A stretch of 44,882 bases of DNA, from positions 1 to 44,882 of the forward strand of contig JAGXAB010000053.1 in the NCBI GenBank assembly GCA_018971775.1, in the 5' to 3' direction. Under the pieces are notes generated by a model. That model was not told where the DNA came from, made no database searches, and saw nothing but the letters and a program-made list of their open reading frames with translations. The first letter of the stretch is position 1, and each line of letters starts with the position of its first letter. The stretch is from Cyanobacteria bacterium REEB67. GTDB taxonomy: Bacteria > Cyanobacteriota > Vampirovibrionia > Obscuribacterales > Obscuribacteraceae. The position numbers and the translations under genes are program-made. This document shows, piece after piece, positions 16,537 through 24,209 of the stretch.

Positions 16537-19455
16537 TCAGACGGCGACAGGCAGGACTGCCGAGCTCTGTACGACCTTGACGCCGCTCGCCTCGATATCC
16601 TTGACGGCAGCATCGACATCGCCGATGGCGCGCGTGGCATCGACGATGACGCGCACGACGAAGGGCTTGCCGTCGATGTTTTCGCCGGCGGCATCCTTGG
16701 CCGAGTAGGCGACGCAATAATCGAGGGCCAGGCCGACGACGTCGACATGGATCTCGGTGGCGCCGGCCTTGTGGGCCTGCTCGACGATGTACTCGGCGAG
16801 GCCGGTCGACTGGCCGAGGAAGGGATACTTGGCCTTCAGGTCGGCGGCGGCGTTCTTGCCGTTGTCATAGAAGGCGCTGTAGGAGTCGACCTGGGTGTTC
16901 ATGCCCTTGCGCACGGTCTTCTTCACCATGCTGCGGTCGAGATCCTTGTGGAATTCCGCACCGGCGCTCTTCTGCACGCAGTGGTCGGTCCACATCTTCT
17001 GGAAGAGCCCGCTCAGCGTGCCGTCCGAGAAGGGAGCGACACCCTGCGTCGAAGCGAATGAACCGTGACCGGCCGGATGCCAGTCCTGGCTGTCGATCAC
17101 CTCGTCGTAGCCGCCCTCGCGCGAAAGGCGATTGACGAGCGGCACGATGGCGTCGCCATCATTGACCGCCAGATTGCCCTTCGGACAGAAGTCATTCTGC
17201 ACGTCGATGCGCAGCAGGACGCGATAGACGCTGGAAGCCACCGAAGTCAATGCGGTGCTGGAGTTGAGGGAGGAGGATTGTGCTGTGCTCATAGGCGACT
17301 TTCCATTTGAGTTGGAGCCCTTGTTGCTGGATGAAGCAGCGACCTTGGGCAGCTTGGCGATTGCTTGCTCGAGCCAGGCGGTCCAGAGAGTCGCCTCGGC
17401 ATCGCTCGGCATACGCCAGTCGCCGCGGGGCGAGAGGCTGATCGAGCCTACCTTGGGACCGTCCGGCACGCAGGAGCGCTTGAACTGGTTATCGAAGAAA
17501 CGCACCACGAAGTCGTGCAGCCACTTGAGCAGCTCGGCGTCGCTGTACGCCTGGTTGAACGTGGCATGGCGCGCCAGATAGAAAATCTTCTCCGGGGTGA
17601 ATCCCCAGCGCACCATGTAGTACAGATAGAAGTCGGTCAGCTCGTAAGGACCGACCTTGTCCTCGGTCTTCTGCGAAATCTTGCCGTCCTTGCCGGTAGG
17701 CAGGAGCTCGGGCGAAATCTCGGTGGCGACGATGTCCAGCATCGTGGCCCGGGCATCACCATCGAAGACATTGTTGGCCGCCCATTCGACCAGGAATTTC
17801 ACCAGAGTCTTGGGCACCGAGCAGTTGACGTTGTACATCGACATCTGGTCAGCGTTGTAGGTACACCAGCCTTTGGCCATTTCGGAAACGTCACCGGTAC
17901 CGATGACGAAACCGTTGTCCATAAGGATCTTCGTGCGCATGCGAGCTTGCACGTTTTCGAAGTAAAGGTCCTTCAGCTCCTTGCCCGTAGCGACGGCATT
18001 TTCCTGCGCGTCGACCAGCTTGGCGGCAAAGGACTCGACGTCGAGGCCAGCCAGGTCGATGCCGAAAGGTGTGCGCCCTTCATCCTGCATCTGAGCCAGG
18101 CAGGACTTGCGGATGTCGACCTCACGAGCGGTGATGCCCAGGTCACGCATCAGCGCATGAGCATTTCCTTTAGTGCGCGCCGTGGTGCCAAAACCGGGCA
18201 GAGTGTAACCGAGGATGTTGGTGCGCGGGATGCCGAGCAGATCGAAGGTCTGCACTGTGGCGATCAGAGCGAGGGTGCTGTCGAGGCCACCGGACACGCC
18301 GATCGTCACATGCGGATCTTTACCGCTGCGACTGCGCATCTTGTCGAGACGCTTGGCCAGGGCCGCCTTCTGGATGTTGATGATTTCGTAGCAGCGCTCG
18401 GAGAGCGTCGCCTTGTCCTTGGGCACGAAGGGATGAGCCTCGACATAACGGCTCAGGCTCTGCAGTCGACCGACATTGCCCACCTTGAAGTGGACCTGGC
18501 GGTAGCTGCGCAGACCGGCAAACATCGACTGGCAGTCGGTGAAGGTCGGGTTGCCGAGCCGATCTTGAAGGATCCGCTGCAAGTCGACTTCGGCGCACAT
18601 CAGCACCGATTCGCGTTCGAAGCGCTCGTTCTCCTTGAGGATTGAGCCGTTCTCGGCAATCATCATGTGACCGCTGAAGACGACATCAGTGCTCGATTCG
18701 TGCACACCCGAAGAGGTGTAAACGTAGGCGCACAACTGGCTCGACGACAGGGACGAGACCAGACTGCGACGGAAGGGCGCCTTGCCGACGAGCTCGTTGC
18801 TGGCCGACAGGTTGACGATCAGGGTGGCGCCATTGAGGGTGGCGAGCAGGCTCGGCACGAGCGGCGCCCAGGCATCTTCGCAGATGTCGACGCCAATGAC
18901 GAGATCGCCCAGCTCCTCGCACTGGAAGAGCAGGTCGACGCCGATCGGCACGATTTCACCGAGCAGCTCGACCTCGGTCGACTGCAGAGCCGTGGAAGCG
19001 GCAAACCAGCGCTTTTCGTAAAACTCGTTGTAGTTGGGCAGGAAGGTCTTCGGCACGATACCGAGGATGCGGCCGCGATTGATGGCAACAGCACAGTTGA
19101 ACAACTTGCCGTCCACCTGCAGGAGAGTGCCAACGAAGATGATGCCGTCGAAGCCGCGGCTTGCCTTCTTAATTGTTGCCAGAGCAGCGATCACGCCTTC
19201 GCGGATAGCCTTTTGCTTGAAGAGATCGGCAGCGGTATAACCGGTCAGACCGAGCTCGGGAAAGACGAGGACTTTGGCGCCGGCCTTCTGAGCCTGCGGA
19301 ATTGTGGCGATCGTCTCGGCGGCATTGAAGGCCGGGTCGGTCACTCTCATCACCGGCACGGCGGTGGCAACGCGCACGAAGCCGAGATTGTCGTCGACGG
19401 ACGGCCCAGATATCTTGGTCGTCCGGACTTTCAAAGGTAGTTTGTCATTGGTCAT
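16537..19455 (-). CDS. nadE: glutamine-dependent NAD+ synthetase fused to nicotinamidase
   Basis: A 972-aa fusion. Residues 25-340 are a nitrilase-type glutaminase with the triad E67 (FPELGLTGY), K136 (VPKTFLPNY) and C192 (GVDICEDAW). Residues 350-700 are the ammonia-using NAD synthetase with the ATP-pyrophosphatase loop SGGLDS at 388-393. After a Ser/Asn/Gly-rich linker (about 705-740), residues 745-972 are a nicotinamidase (PncA-like): D751 (RIDVQNDF), metal ligands D791, H793 and H797 (DWHPAGH), K850 and nucleophile C914 (LALDYCVAYSA). One polypeptide therefore holds the first (nicotinamide to nicotinate) and last (NaAD to NAD+) steps of the Preiss-Handler route. The ATG at 19453-19455 has AAGGA. 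An internal ATG at 17290-17292 with GGAAAG could make a free nicotinamidase. The preceding gene is prs. Confidence 0.94.
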   Translation of the reverse strand: MTNDKLPLKVRTTKISGPSVDDNLGFVRVATAVPVMRVTDPAFNAAETIATIPQAQKAGAKVLVFPELGLTGYTAADLFKQKAIREGVIAALATIKKASRGFDGIIFVGTLLQVDGKLFNCAVAINRGRILGIVPKTFLPNYNEFYEKRWFAASTALQSTEVELLGEIVPIGVDLLFQCEELGDLVIGVDICEDAWAPLVPSLLATLNGATLIVNLSASNELVGKAPFRRSLVSSLSSSQLCAYVYTSSGVHESSTDVVFSGHMMIAENGSILKENERFERESVLMCAEVDLQRILQDRLGNPTFTDCQSMFAGLRSYRQVHFKVGNVGRLQSLSRYVEAHPFVPKDKATLSERCYEIINIQKAALAKRLDKMRSRSGKDPHVTIGVSGGLDSTLALIATVQTFDLLGIPRTNILGYTLPGFGTTARTKGNAHALMRDLGITAREVDIRKSCLAQMQDEGRTPFGIDLAGLDVESFAAKLVDAQENAVATGKELKDLYFENVQARMRTKILMDNGFVIGTGDVSEMAKGWCTYNADQMSMYNVNCSVPKTLVKFLVEWAANNVFDGDARATMLDIVATEISPELLPTGKDGKISQKTEDKVGPYELTDFYLYYMVRWGFTPEKIFYLARHATFNQAYSDAELLKWLHDFVVRFFDNQFKRSCVPDGPKVGSISLSPRGDWRMPSDAEATLWTAWLEQAIAKLPKVAASSSNKGSNSNGKSPMSTAQSSSLNSSTALTSVASSVYRVLLRIDVQNDFCPKGNLAVNDGDAIVPLVNRLSREGGYDEVIDSQDWHPAGHGSFASTQGVAPFSDGTLSGLFQKMWTDHCVQKSAGAEFHKDLDRSMVKKTVRKGMNTQVDSYSAFYDNGKNAAADLKAKYPFLGQSTGLAEYIVEQAHKAGATEIHVDVVGLALDYCVAYSAKDAAGENIDGKPFVVRVIVDATRAIGDVDAAVKDIEASGVKVVQSSAVLPVAV

Positions 19456-19536
19456 ACAGGGTTCCTTAGAACGTTCCAAAAACGTTTCGGTTTGACGTTA
19501 AGGCCACGCTTGTACAGAGTATTCCCCAAAAGCCCC

Positions 19537-20589
19537 TCAGACAAGCTGAGATCTGCTCTTGAGAACCATCTCGGCCAGCAGCGTCGCGATAGATTTTACA
19601 ACCAGAAAGTCATCCTGCTGCGCGACGGCGTTGGGATGGGTGTCGGTGACGATGACGTTGGTGAACATGCCCGAAGCGCGGAGTTTCTCCTTGGCGCCCG
19701 GGGGCAACACACCGTGAGTGACGACGGCGACGACCTCGACGGCGCCCTTGTCCCGGTAGGACTTGGCCGCCTTGATCAGCGAGCCACCGGTGCGCAGCAT
19801 GTCGTCATAGAGGATGACGAGCTTGCCTTTGACATCGGCGGAGATGTCGCGCACCTCGGTCTTGTCGCCCGAGACGCGGCGCTTGATGATGAACGCCGAT
19901 TCGGCATTGTAGCCGAGACCGACCAGGTCGGTGGTGAGCGATTCGACCCACTTGGCACGACCGGCGTCGGTGGAGGCGAGGACGAAGGGCACCTTGATCG
20001 CCTTGAGGATCTTACCGGTGCAGCCGCCTGCGGCGGGCAGTCCGGCGCGCTTGACGAGGATGTCGCGCACGGCATCGAAAACCACGGTCTTGGCGTAAAG
20101 CGCCCGGCCGTGGTAGTCGCCCTCGAAGTAGTGCTGAATGCCCTCGGCATGCAGGTCGACGAGGAAGACGGTATTGCCGAGCGGCGCTTTGGGAATAGCC
20201 GAGATTAACCGCGCCCGCACCTTGGCCTTGACCGACTCGCCCGGCTTAACGGCGCGCTCCATGGTCGAGTAGCCGAGATAGGGCACGACGATCTTGAGCT
20301 CCTTGGCGCCGCGGTCGACGAGCAGGTTACCCAGGTCGAAGAGCTCCATGGTCTCGCGGTCGTCGACGGTGCCGCCGAGCAGGATCACCTTGCGGTTCTC
20401 GACGTCTGTGGTGAGGCGATGGTAGCGCTCGCCATCCGGGAAGTCTTTTTCCTCGACGGTGGGCGCACCCTTGTCGTCGATACCGCGGGCGATGGCGCCG
20501 TCGGCGAATTTGCCGGTGGCCAGCATGGCGGCCTTCATGTATTCGTAGCGCGAGGTGGCGAACAGAATCGGAAGTTTCTTGGAAGACAT
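19537..20589 (-). CDS. prs: ribose-phosphate pyrophosphokinase (PRPP synthetase)
   Basis: A 350-aa enzyme transferring pyrophosphate from ATP to ribose-5-phosphate to give PRPP, the co-substrate of the neighbouring nicotinate phosphoribosyltransferase. Visible landmarks: the FPDGERY region (canonical FSDGE), VPYLGYSTMERAVKPGESV (canonical PYFGYARQDRK...GEPI), DLHAEGIQHYF with the catalytic-site His, and the PRPP loop LYDDMLRTGGSLIKAA (DDxxxTGGS). It is somewhat longer and more divergent than housekeeping Prs (about 315 aa), with an extra segment around 195-220. The ATG at 20587-20589 follows AAAGGAG; a longer frame to 20652 is unsupported. Gaps of 87 bp and 81 bp separate it from pncB and nadE. 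Divergence and position suggest a dedicated pathway copy. Confidence 0.92.
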   Translation of the reverse strand: MSSKKLPILFATSRYEYMKAAMLATGKFADGAIARGIDDKGAPTVEEKDFPDGERYHRLTTDVENRKVILLGGTVDDRETMELFDLGNLLVDRGAKELKIVVPYLGYSTMERAVKPGESVKAKVRARLISAIPKAPLGNTVFLVDLHAEGIQHYFEGDYHGRALYAKTVVFDAVRDILVKRAGLPAAGGCTGKILKAIKVPFVLASTDAGRAKWVESLTTDLVGLGYNAESAFIIKRRVSGDKTEVRDISADVKGKLVILYDDMLRTGGSLIKAAKSYRDKGAVEVVAVVTHGVLPPGAKEKLRASGMFTNVIVTDTHPNAVAQQDDFLVVKSIATLLAEMVLKSRSQLV

Positions 20590-20619
20590 ATTGGTTCTCC
20601 TTTTACACAGAGCGAAAAG

Positions 20620-20648
20620 CGCGGCGGCCCCGTCATGAGGTCGCCGCG
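20620..20648 (-). promoter_or_regulatory. GC-rich hairpin between pncB and prs
   Basis: CGCGGCGGCC (20620-20629) pairs with GGTCGCCGCG (20639-20648) with one wobble and a 9-nt loop, lying in the pncB-prs intergenic gap. In the direction of transcription a short CTTTTC follows. It may partly attenuate transcription or mark a processing site. Confidence 0.5.
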
Positions 20649-20676
20649 TCATAAGGCGGGAATATAAAGGTCGGGC

Positions 20677-21858
20677 TCAGTCGTCCAGCGCCTTGCGGTG
20701 ATGGGTGTACATGGCGACGCGGATGGCGTCGCGATCGCCGCTGGCCTTTTCCGGGTTGTCGGAGAGCTTGACCACATGGGTCATGCTGCCGTCCGTGTCC
20801 TGCACCTCGTAGAGCTTGATCACGATCGACACGGCCGGGCTGTCCGGGCCGTAGTCATTGCTCATCGAAGTGCCGATGCCGAACCAGCACTTGCCACCCA
20901 TGCCCTTGATCCAGGTGTGGATGTCGATGGCGCTCTCGACCGTATTGCCGTCGGTAAATCCGAGCGGCTTCGTCTTCCAGTCGATCAGCAGCGAAGTGTA
21001 ATGCTTGATCATCTTCAGTGCCCACTTGCGCGGATCACCGGAGTCGTGCCGGACCGAGTCGTAGAGCCTTGCCAGGATGCCGTCGAAGTCGCGCAAGAAG
21101 GCATCCGTGCCATAGGTGTCCGGCAGAGCGGTGCCGAGATTGCCCTGGTAGACTTCGTTCCAGCTCTGCAACGCGTAACGGTTGGCATGTTTGAGGGAGA
21201 AGAGGGCCGAGTGCACCATGATCCACTCGTGGGCCATCGTGCCGATCGGTTTGACGCCGTACTTCATGGCCAGATAGACATTGCTCGTGCCGGTGAAATT
21301 GGCGAACTTGCTGCCGATGCGCACGACGCGCTCCTGGGCGGCAAAGTGGCGACGACGACGGGTGCCGAAGTCACCCCAGGCAACGCCGGCGTCGAAGAGA
21401 CGCTGGCACTTGTCGAGCATCTTCTCTTCCTGGCCATCTTCGGTCCAGTTGGTGTCGATCATCTCGTAGTAGACCTCCGAGACTAGCGCCAGCACTGGCA
21501 CTTCCCAGAAGATCGTGCGGCACCACAAGCCGGAGATTTTGATCTGCAGATTTTTCTTGCGGTCGAGCTTGACCTTGACCTCGGAAGAATCGTAGCGATA
21601 GGCGGCCAGAAAATCCCAGAAGGTGCGATTGATCCAGGGCAGCTTGGCCTCGCAGTACTGACGCTCTTCCGAGCTCAGCACGAGGTCTTCCATGGCCTTG
21701 ATGCGGCGCTTCAACTCATCGACCGCGGCCCTGGTCCAGAGACCTTTGCCCTGGCGGTCCTTGAACAGGTAGCTGACAAGCAGATTGGGATGCTTGCGGA
21801 TGGCAGCGTGACCCATCGACAGCTTGTAGAGATCGTTGTCGAGAATGGACTGAATCAT
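20677..21858 (-). CDS. pncB: nicotinate phosphoribosyltransferase
   Basis: A 393-aa enzyme making nicotinate mononucleotide from nicotinate, PRPP and ATP. It follows E. coli PncB closely in motif order: LDNDLYKLSMG at the N-terminus, ISGLWCRTIFWEVPVLALVSE, DFGTRRRRHF, FTGTSNVYLA, PIGTMAHEW with the histidine (H210) that is phosphorylated in the family, TYGTDAFLRDF, VRHDSGDP, and FGIGTSMSNDYG. These features separate it from nicotinamide phosphoribosyltransferase. The ATG at 21856-21858 follows AAGGAG; a 47-residue upstream extension overlaps nadD and is unlikely. It is the second gene of the leftward cluster, 89 bp after nadD. Confidence 0.95.
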   Translation of the reverse strand: MIQSILDNDLYKLSMGHAAIRKHPNLLVSYLFKDRQGKGLWTRAAVDELKRRIKAMEDLVLSSEERQYCEAKLPWINRTFWDFLAAYRYDSSEVKVKLDRKKNLQIKISGLWCRTIFWEVPVLALVSEVYYEMIDTNWTEDGQEEKMLDKCQRLFDAGVAWGDFGTRRRRHFAAQERVVRIGSKFANFTGTSNVYLAMKYGVKPIGTMAHEWIMVHSALFSLKHANRYALQSWNEVYQGNLGTALPDTYGTDAFLRDFDGILARLYDSVRHDSGDPRKWALKMIKHYTSLLIDWKTKPLGFTDGNTVESAIDIHTWIKGMGGKCWFGIGTSMSNDYGPDSPAVSIVIKLYEVQDTDGSMTHVVKLSDNPEKASGDRDAIRVAMYTHHRKALDD

Positions 21859-21947
21859 AGTTTGACTCCTTGGTTGCATGAAAGTTGCGGTGACAGCCGC
21901 TCGCATTAATTGCGCACGGCGAGACAGACAGAGGCTTACAGTGGCGA

Positions 21948-22652
21948 TTACGACATGCGGTTCTTGATGTGCCGCACGAAAGCGCGCAGGGAATTCCACA
22001 GCTTGCGGCCGACCGAAGAACGACGCGGGGCAGTCAGGCCGTAGAGATGCAGGTCGCGGATAACCTGCCAGACTTCGGGCAGCACCATGTACCAGACCGA
22101 AAGTCCTTGCGAGACTCGATCGCGGATCAGGGTGCTCGATACCGGCGGCGAGGGACAGAAAGCGAGGTATTCGATTTTAGCCTGCGGTATCAGCTTGCCC
22201 CACGCCTCGGCTTGCTCGATCTGGTGATCGCGGCCGGGAAAGACAAGCAACGTGCACAGCCCATAGAGTTCCTCGACGTCATGCCACTTGGTGAGATTCC
22301 AGGGATGTTCAGGGTCGAGATATTCCGAGCTCATCATCAGGAAGAGCTCGGTCTGCGGACCGTAGAGACGATGCAGCTCGCGGATGGTGTCGAGGGTGAA
22401 AGATGGACCATCACGCTTGAGCTCGACATCGCATGGCTCGAAATACGAGTTGGGACCGCACGCCGCCGAAACCATCATGTGACGGATTTTGGCTTCGAGG
22501 ACGCCGGTCTTTTTGTGAGGGGGGTTGGCGCTGGTAACAAACAAGACCTTGTCCAATCGGAAGGCCTCGCGAGTCATCTCAGCGCACAACATGTGGCCTA
22601 CGTGCGGAGGATCGAACTTCCCGCCGTAAACGCCGATGCGTCTTGGTTTCAT
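21948..22652 (-). CDS. nadD: nicotinate-nucleotide adenylyltransferase
   Basis: A 234-aa enzyme transferring AMP from ATP to nicotinate mononucleotide to give NaAD. It has the Rossmann nucleotidyltransferase motif GGKFDPPHVGH (11 residues near 10-20), the NadD NPPHKK loop, an SFTLDTIREL helix and the SSTLIRDRV motif near the C-terminus. About 25 extra basic residues follow the fold. The ATG at 22650-22652 follows GGGAG. It is the first gene of the leftward NAD cluster. A second NadD-like protein is encoded at 36097-36732, so this may be a specialised copy. Confidence 0.92.
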   Translation of the reverse strand: MKPRRIGVYGGKFDPPHVGHMLCAEMTREAFRLDKVLFVTSANPPHKKTGVLEAKIRHMMVSAACGPNSYFEPCDVELKRDGPSFTLDTIRELHRLYGPQTELFLMMSSEYLDPEHPWNLTKWHDVEELYGLCTLLVFPGRDHQIEQAEAWGKLIPQAKIEYLAFCPSPPVSSTLIRDRVSQGLSVWYMVLPEVWQVIRDLHLYGLTAPRRSSVGRKLWNSLRAFVRHIKNRMS

Positions 22653-23095
22653 AGATAACTCCCGCTGCGAGGCAAGCCGAGCCTGAGCTCCGTTTCACCT
22701 CGCGAAAATCTTTTTTATCCGAGCAGGGACTGGCGACAGCCAGATAGAAAGTTGCGTCAACACCTCGTGCAGACACACAGACGATTTTCACAACCGCAAG
22801 CAATAGCGGACAGCGGTGTCCAGAGCGCAGCTACCGGTCCACTCCAAGAGCTCGTATCAAGCTTCAGGAAATGGATCAGAGATGAGTTGGGTGCGCGTTT
22901 GCTTTCAGTAAATAAAAATCAGGAGTGTGCAGGAGAAGGGACGCGTTTAATCTATTAGTAATCAAGAGACCAGCTCAAGCTAAAGCTCTTTCTGTAAAAG
23001 CTCTTGTTACAAGCTCAGGTCTAAAAAAAGGCGGATCGGCCCAGCGCTTGACATTGATAAGCCAGGGCTTATCTAGCGGGGCTCGCGCCAACGCG
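22653..23095. other. gene-free stretch upstream of the NAD cluster
   Basis: About 440 bp with no convincing gene. The leftward strand has TTGACG near 22754-22760 as a possible -35, but I find no well-spaced -10. No riboswitch fold (for example an NAD-sensing nadA element) was recognised. The promoter of the NAD cluster should lie here. Confidence 0.45.
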
Positions 23096-23419
23096 TCACT
23101 GAGGAGTGGATGCGGCTGGCGATGCAGGCTTTGGCGAAATAGTCGCCGTATTGGAACGGCTTGGGGCAGGCCTTGCCTCGAGACGCAGGGGAGCCGCTTC
23201 GCGTGCTTTGAAAAAACGGTCGTCTGCATCGATTTCAGCCTGGGTCGGGCCGTGATAGAGGTGAGCCGCCCTGGCATTAGGCGAATCCGGATCCTGAGCT
23301 TCCTTCAGGACCTCGAAACAATGGATTACCTGATAAATCAAAACGATGAAAGTAAACCCGATCGCTCCGACGAGAATACGCACCTTGGTTTTATGGTCCA
23401 TTTTTTTCTTAGTGCTCAT
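23096..23419 (-). CDS. small single-pass membrane protein
   Basis: A 107-aa protein with a Lys-rich N-terminus, one transmembrane helix at about 14-34 (ILVGAIGFTFIVLIYQVIHCF), a polar acidic segment and a Pro/Ala/Ser-rich tail. I do not recognise a family. The start is ATG with a purine-rich, weak SD. It lies 8 bp after the 67-aa gene on the same strand, so the two are probably co-translated. They lie upstream of the NAD cluster in the same orientation. Confidence 0.65.
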   Translation of the reverse strand: MSTKKKMDHKTKVRILVGAIGFTFIVLIYQVIHCFEVLKEAQDPDSPNARAAHLYHGPTQAEIDADDRFFKAREAAPLRLEARPAPSRSNTATISPKPASPAASTPQ

Positions 23420-23427
23420 AATTTTCT

Positions 23428-23631
23428 TTACCCCGGTATCGTCGGCACATAACCACTATTATCAGCCGCAAATGCAGGTAAATTCCAACTCCGCAAGAAC
23501 GCAAAACGCACCATATATGCCACCACCACCGCCATCGCGCCAAAGAGAAAAATTAGCGCCGCAGCAGCTGCCCGAATAGGCCATGTAACACGTTTTAAAG
23601 GGGTAGTCGTTACAAATGGAAAAACATACAA
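23428..23631 (-). CDS. tiny membrane protein
   Basis: A 67-aa frame with one hydrophobic helix (about 20-45, AAAAALIFLFGAMAVVVAYMV) and a short polar end. No SD is evident before the ATG, so the start or the gene itself is uncertain. Its 8-bp spacing to the next membrane protein gene supports it. Confidence 0.45.
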   Translation of the reverse strand: MYVFPFVTTTPLKRVTWPIRAAAAALIFLFGAMAVVVAYMVRFAFLRSWNLPAFAADNSGYVPTIPG

Positions 23632-24209
23632 TTAGCGGACGATTCTATCTCTGACCCATAAATTGCCACACTGCTGAATTTTTTCTCGCCTTTGCCATCG
23701 ACCAGGCTTGATCCCCCTCACGCGACCAGCGCCGAAGCGGCCACGAGAGCCACTTTCATTTGTTTCACGTCTTTTTCAGATGAGAGGCCTTACCCTGAAA
23801 AATGATCAGTCGAGATCTGGAGCAACATAGTCCGCCTCGATCGCCTTGCTGGCCAAGATGATCCCTGAAGCCCTGCTTCAGCACCCCGCCGTCAGCCGAG
23901 AATGAGCTGCAGCGGGGCCCTTGCATTGGCAAAAACGGCCAGAGAAGTCAGTCTTTGCGCATCTCCGCCAACTTACCATGATATTTTCTTATCCAGATGC
24001 TCTTTTAAAAGCTTGTTTCAGAGAGCTTTAGACAGGTAGGTTAATCATATTCTTTTCGCTTCCACATTGGTACAACCTCAAACTCAAAGTCTCCAATTTC
24101 TTATAAACCCGACTAACCGAAGACTGGACTTGCTATAGCGCCAGTCAGACTCCAACCAGGTCGACATAGTGCCAGCGATAAGGCGCAGTCCACCCTGTGA
24201 GTATTTGTC
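23632..24209. other. gene-free divergent spacer before the ABC transporter
   Basis: About 580 bp between the leftward small membrane genes and the rightward ABC protein. No frame with SD support, no tRNA and no clear repeat was seen. It probably carries divergent promoters. Confidence 0.5.

Noticed and set aside
20677..21858. Nicotinamide phosphoribosyltransferase (NAMPT) as the identity of the phosphoribosyltransferase
   Set aside because: Motif order and spacing follow bacterial PncB (nicotinate), and a nicotinamidase in the same cluster makes the nicotinate substrate.
13696..22652. Integrated prophage
   Set aside because: Although the gene content recalls large phages, there are no capsid, tail, terminase, integrase or attachment-site signals; phage origin of single genes remains possible.
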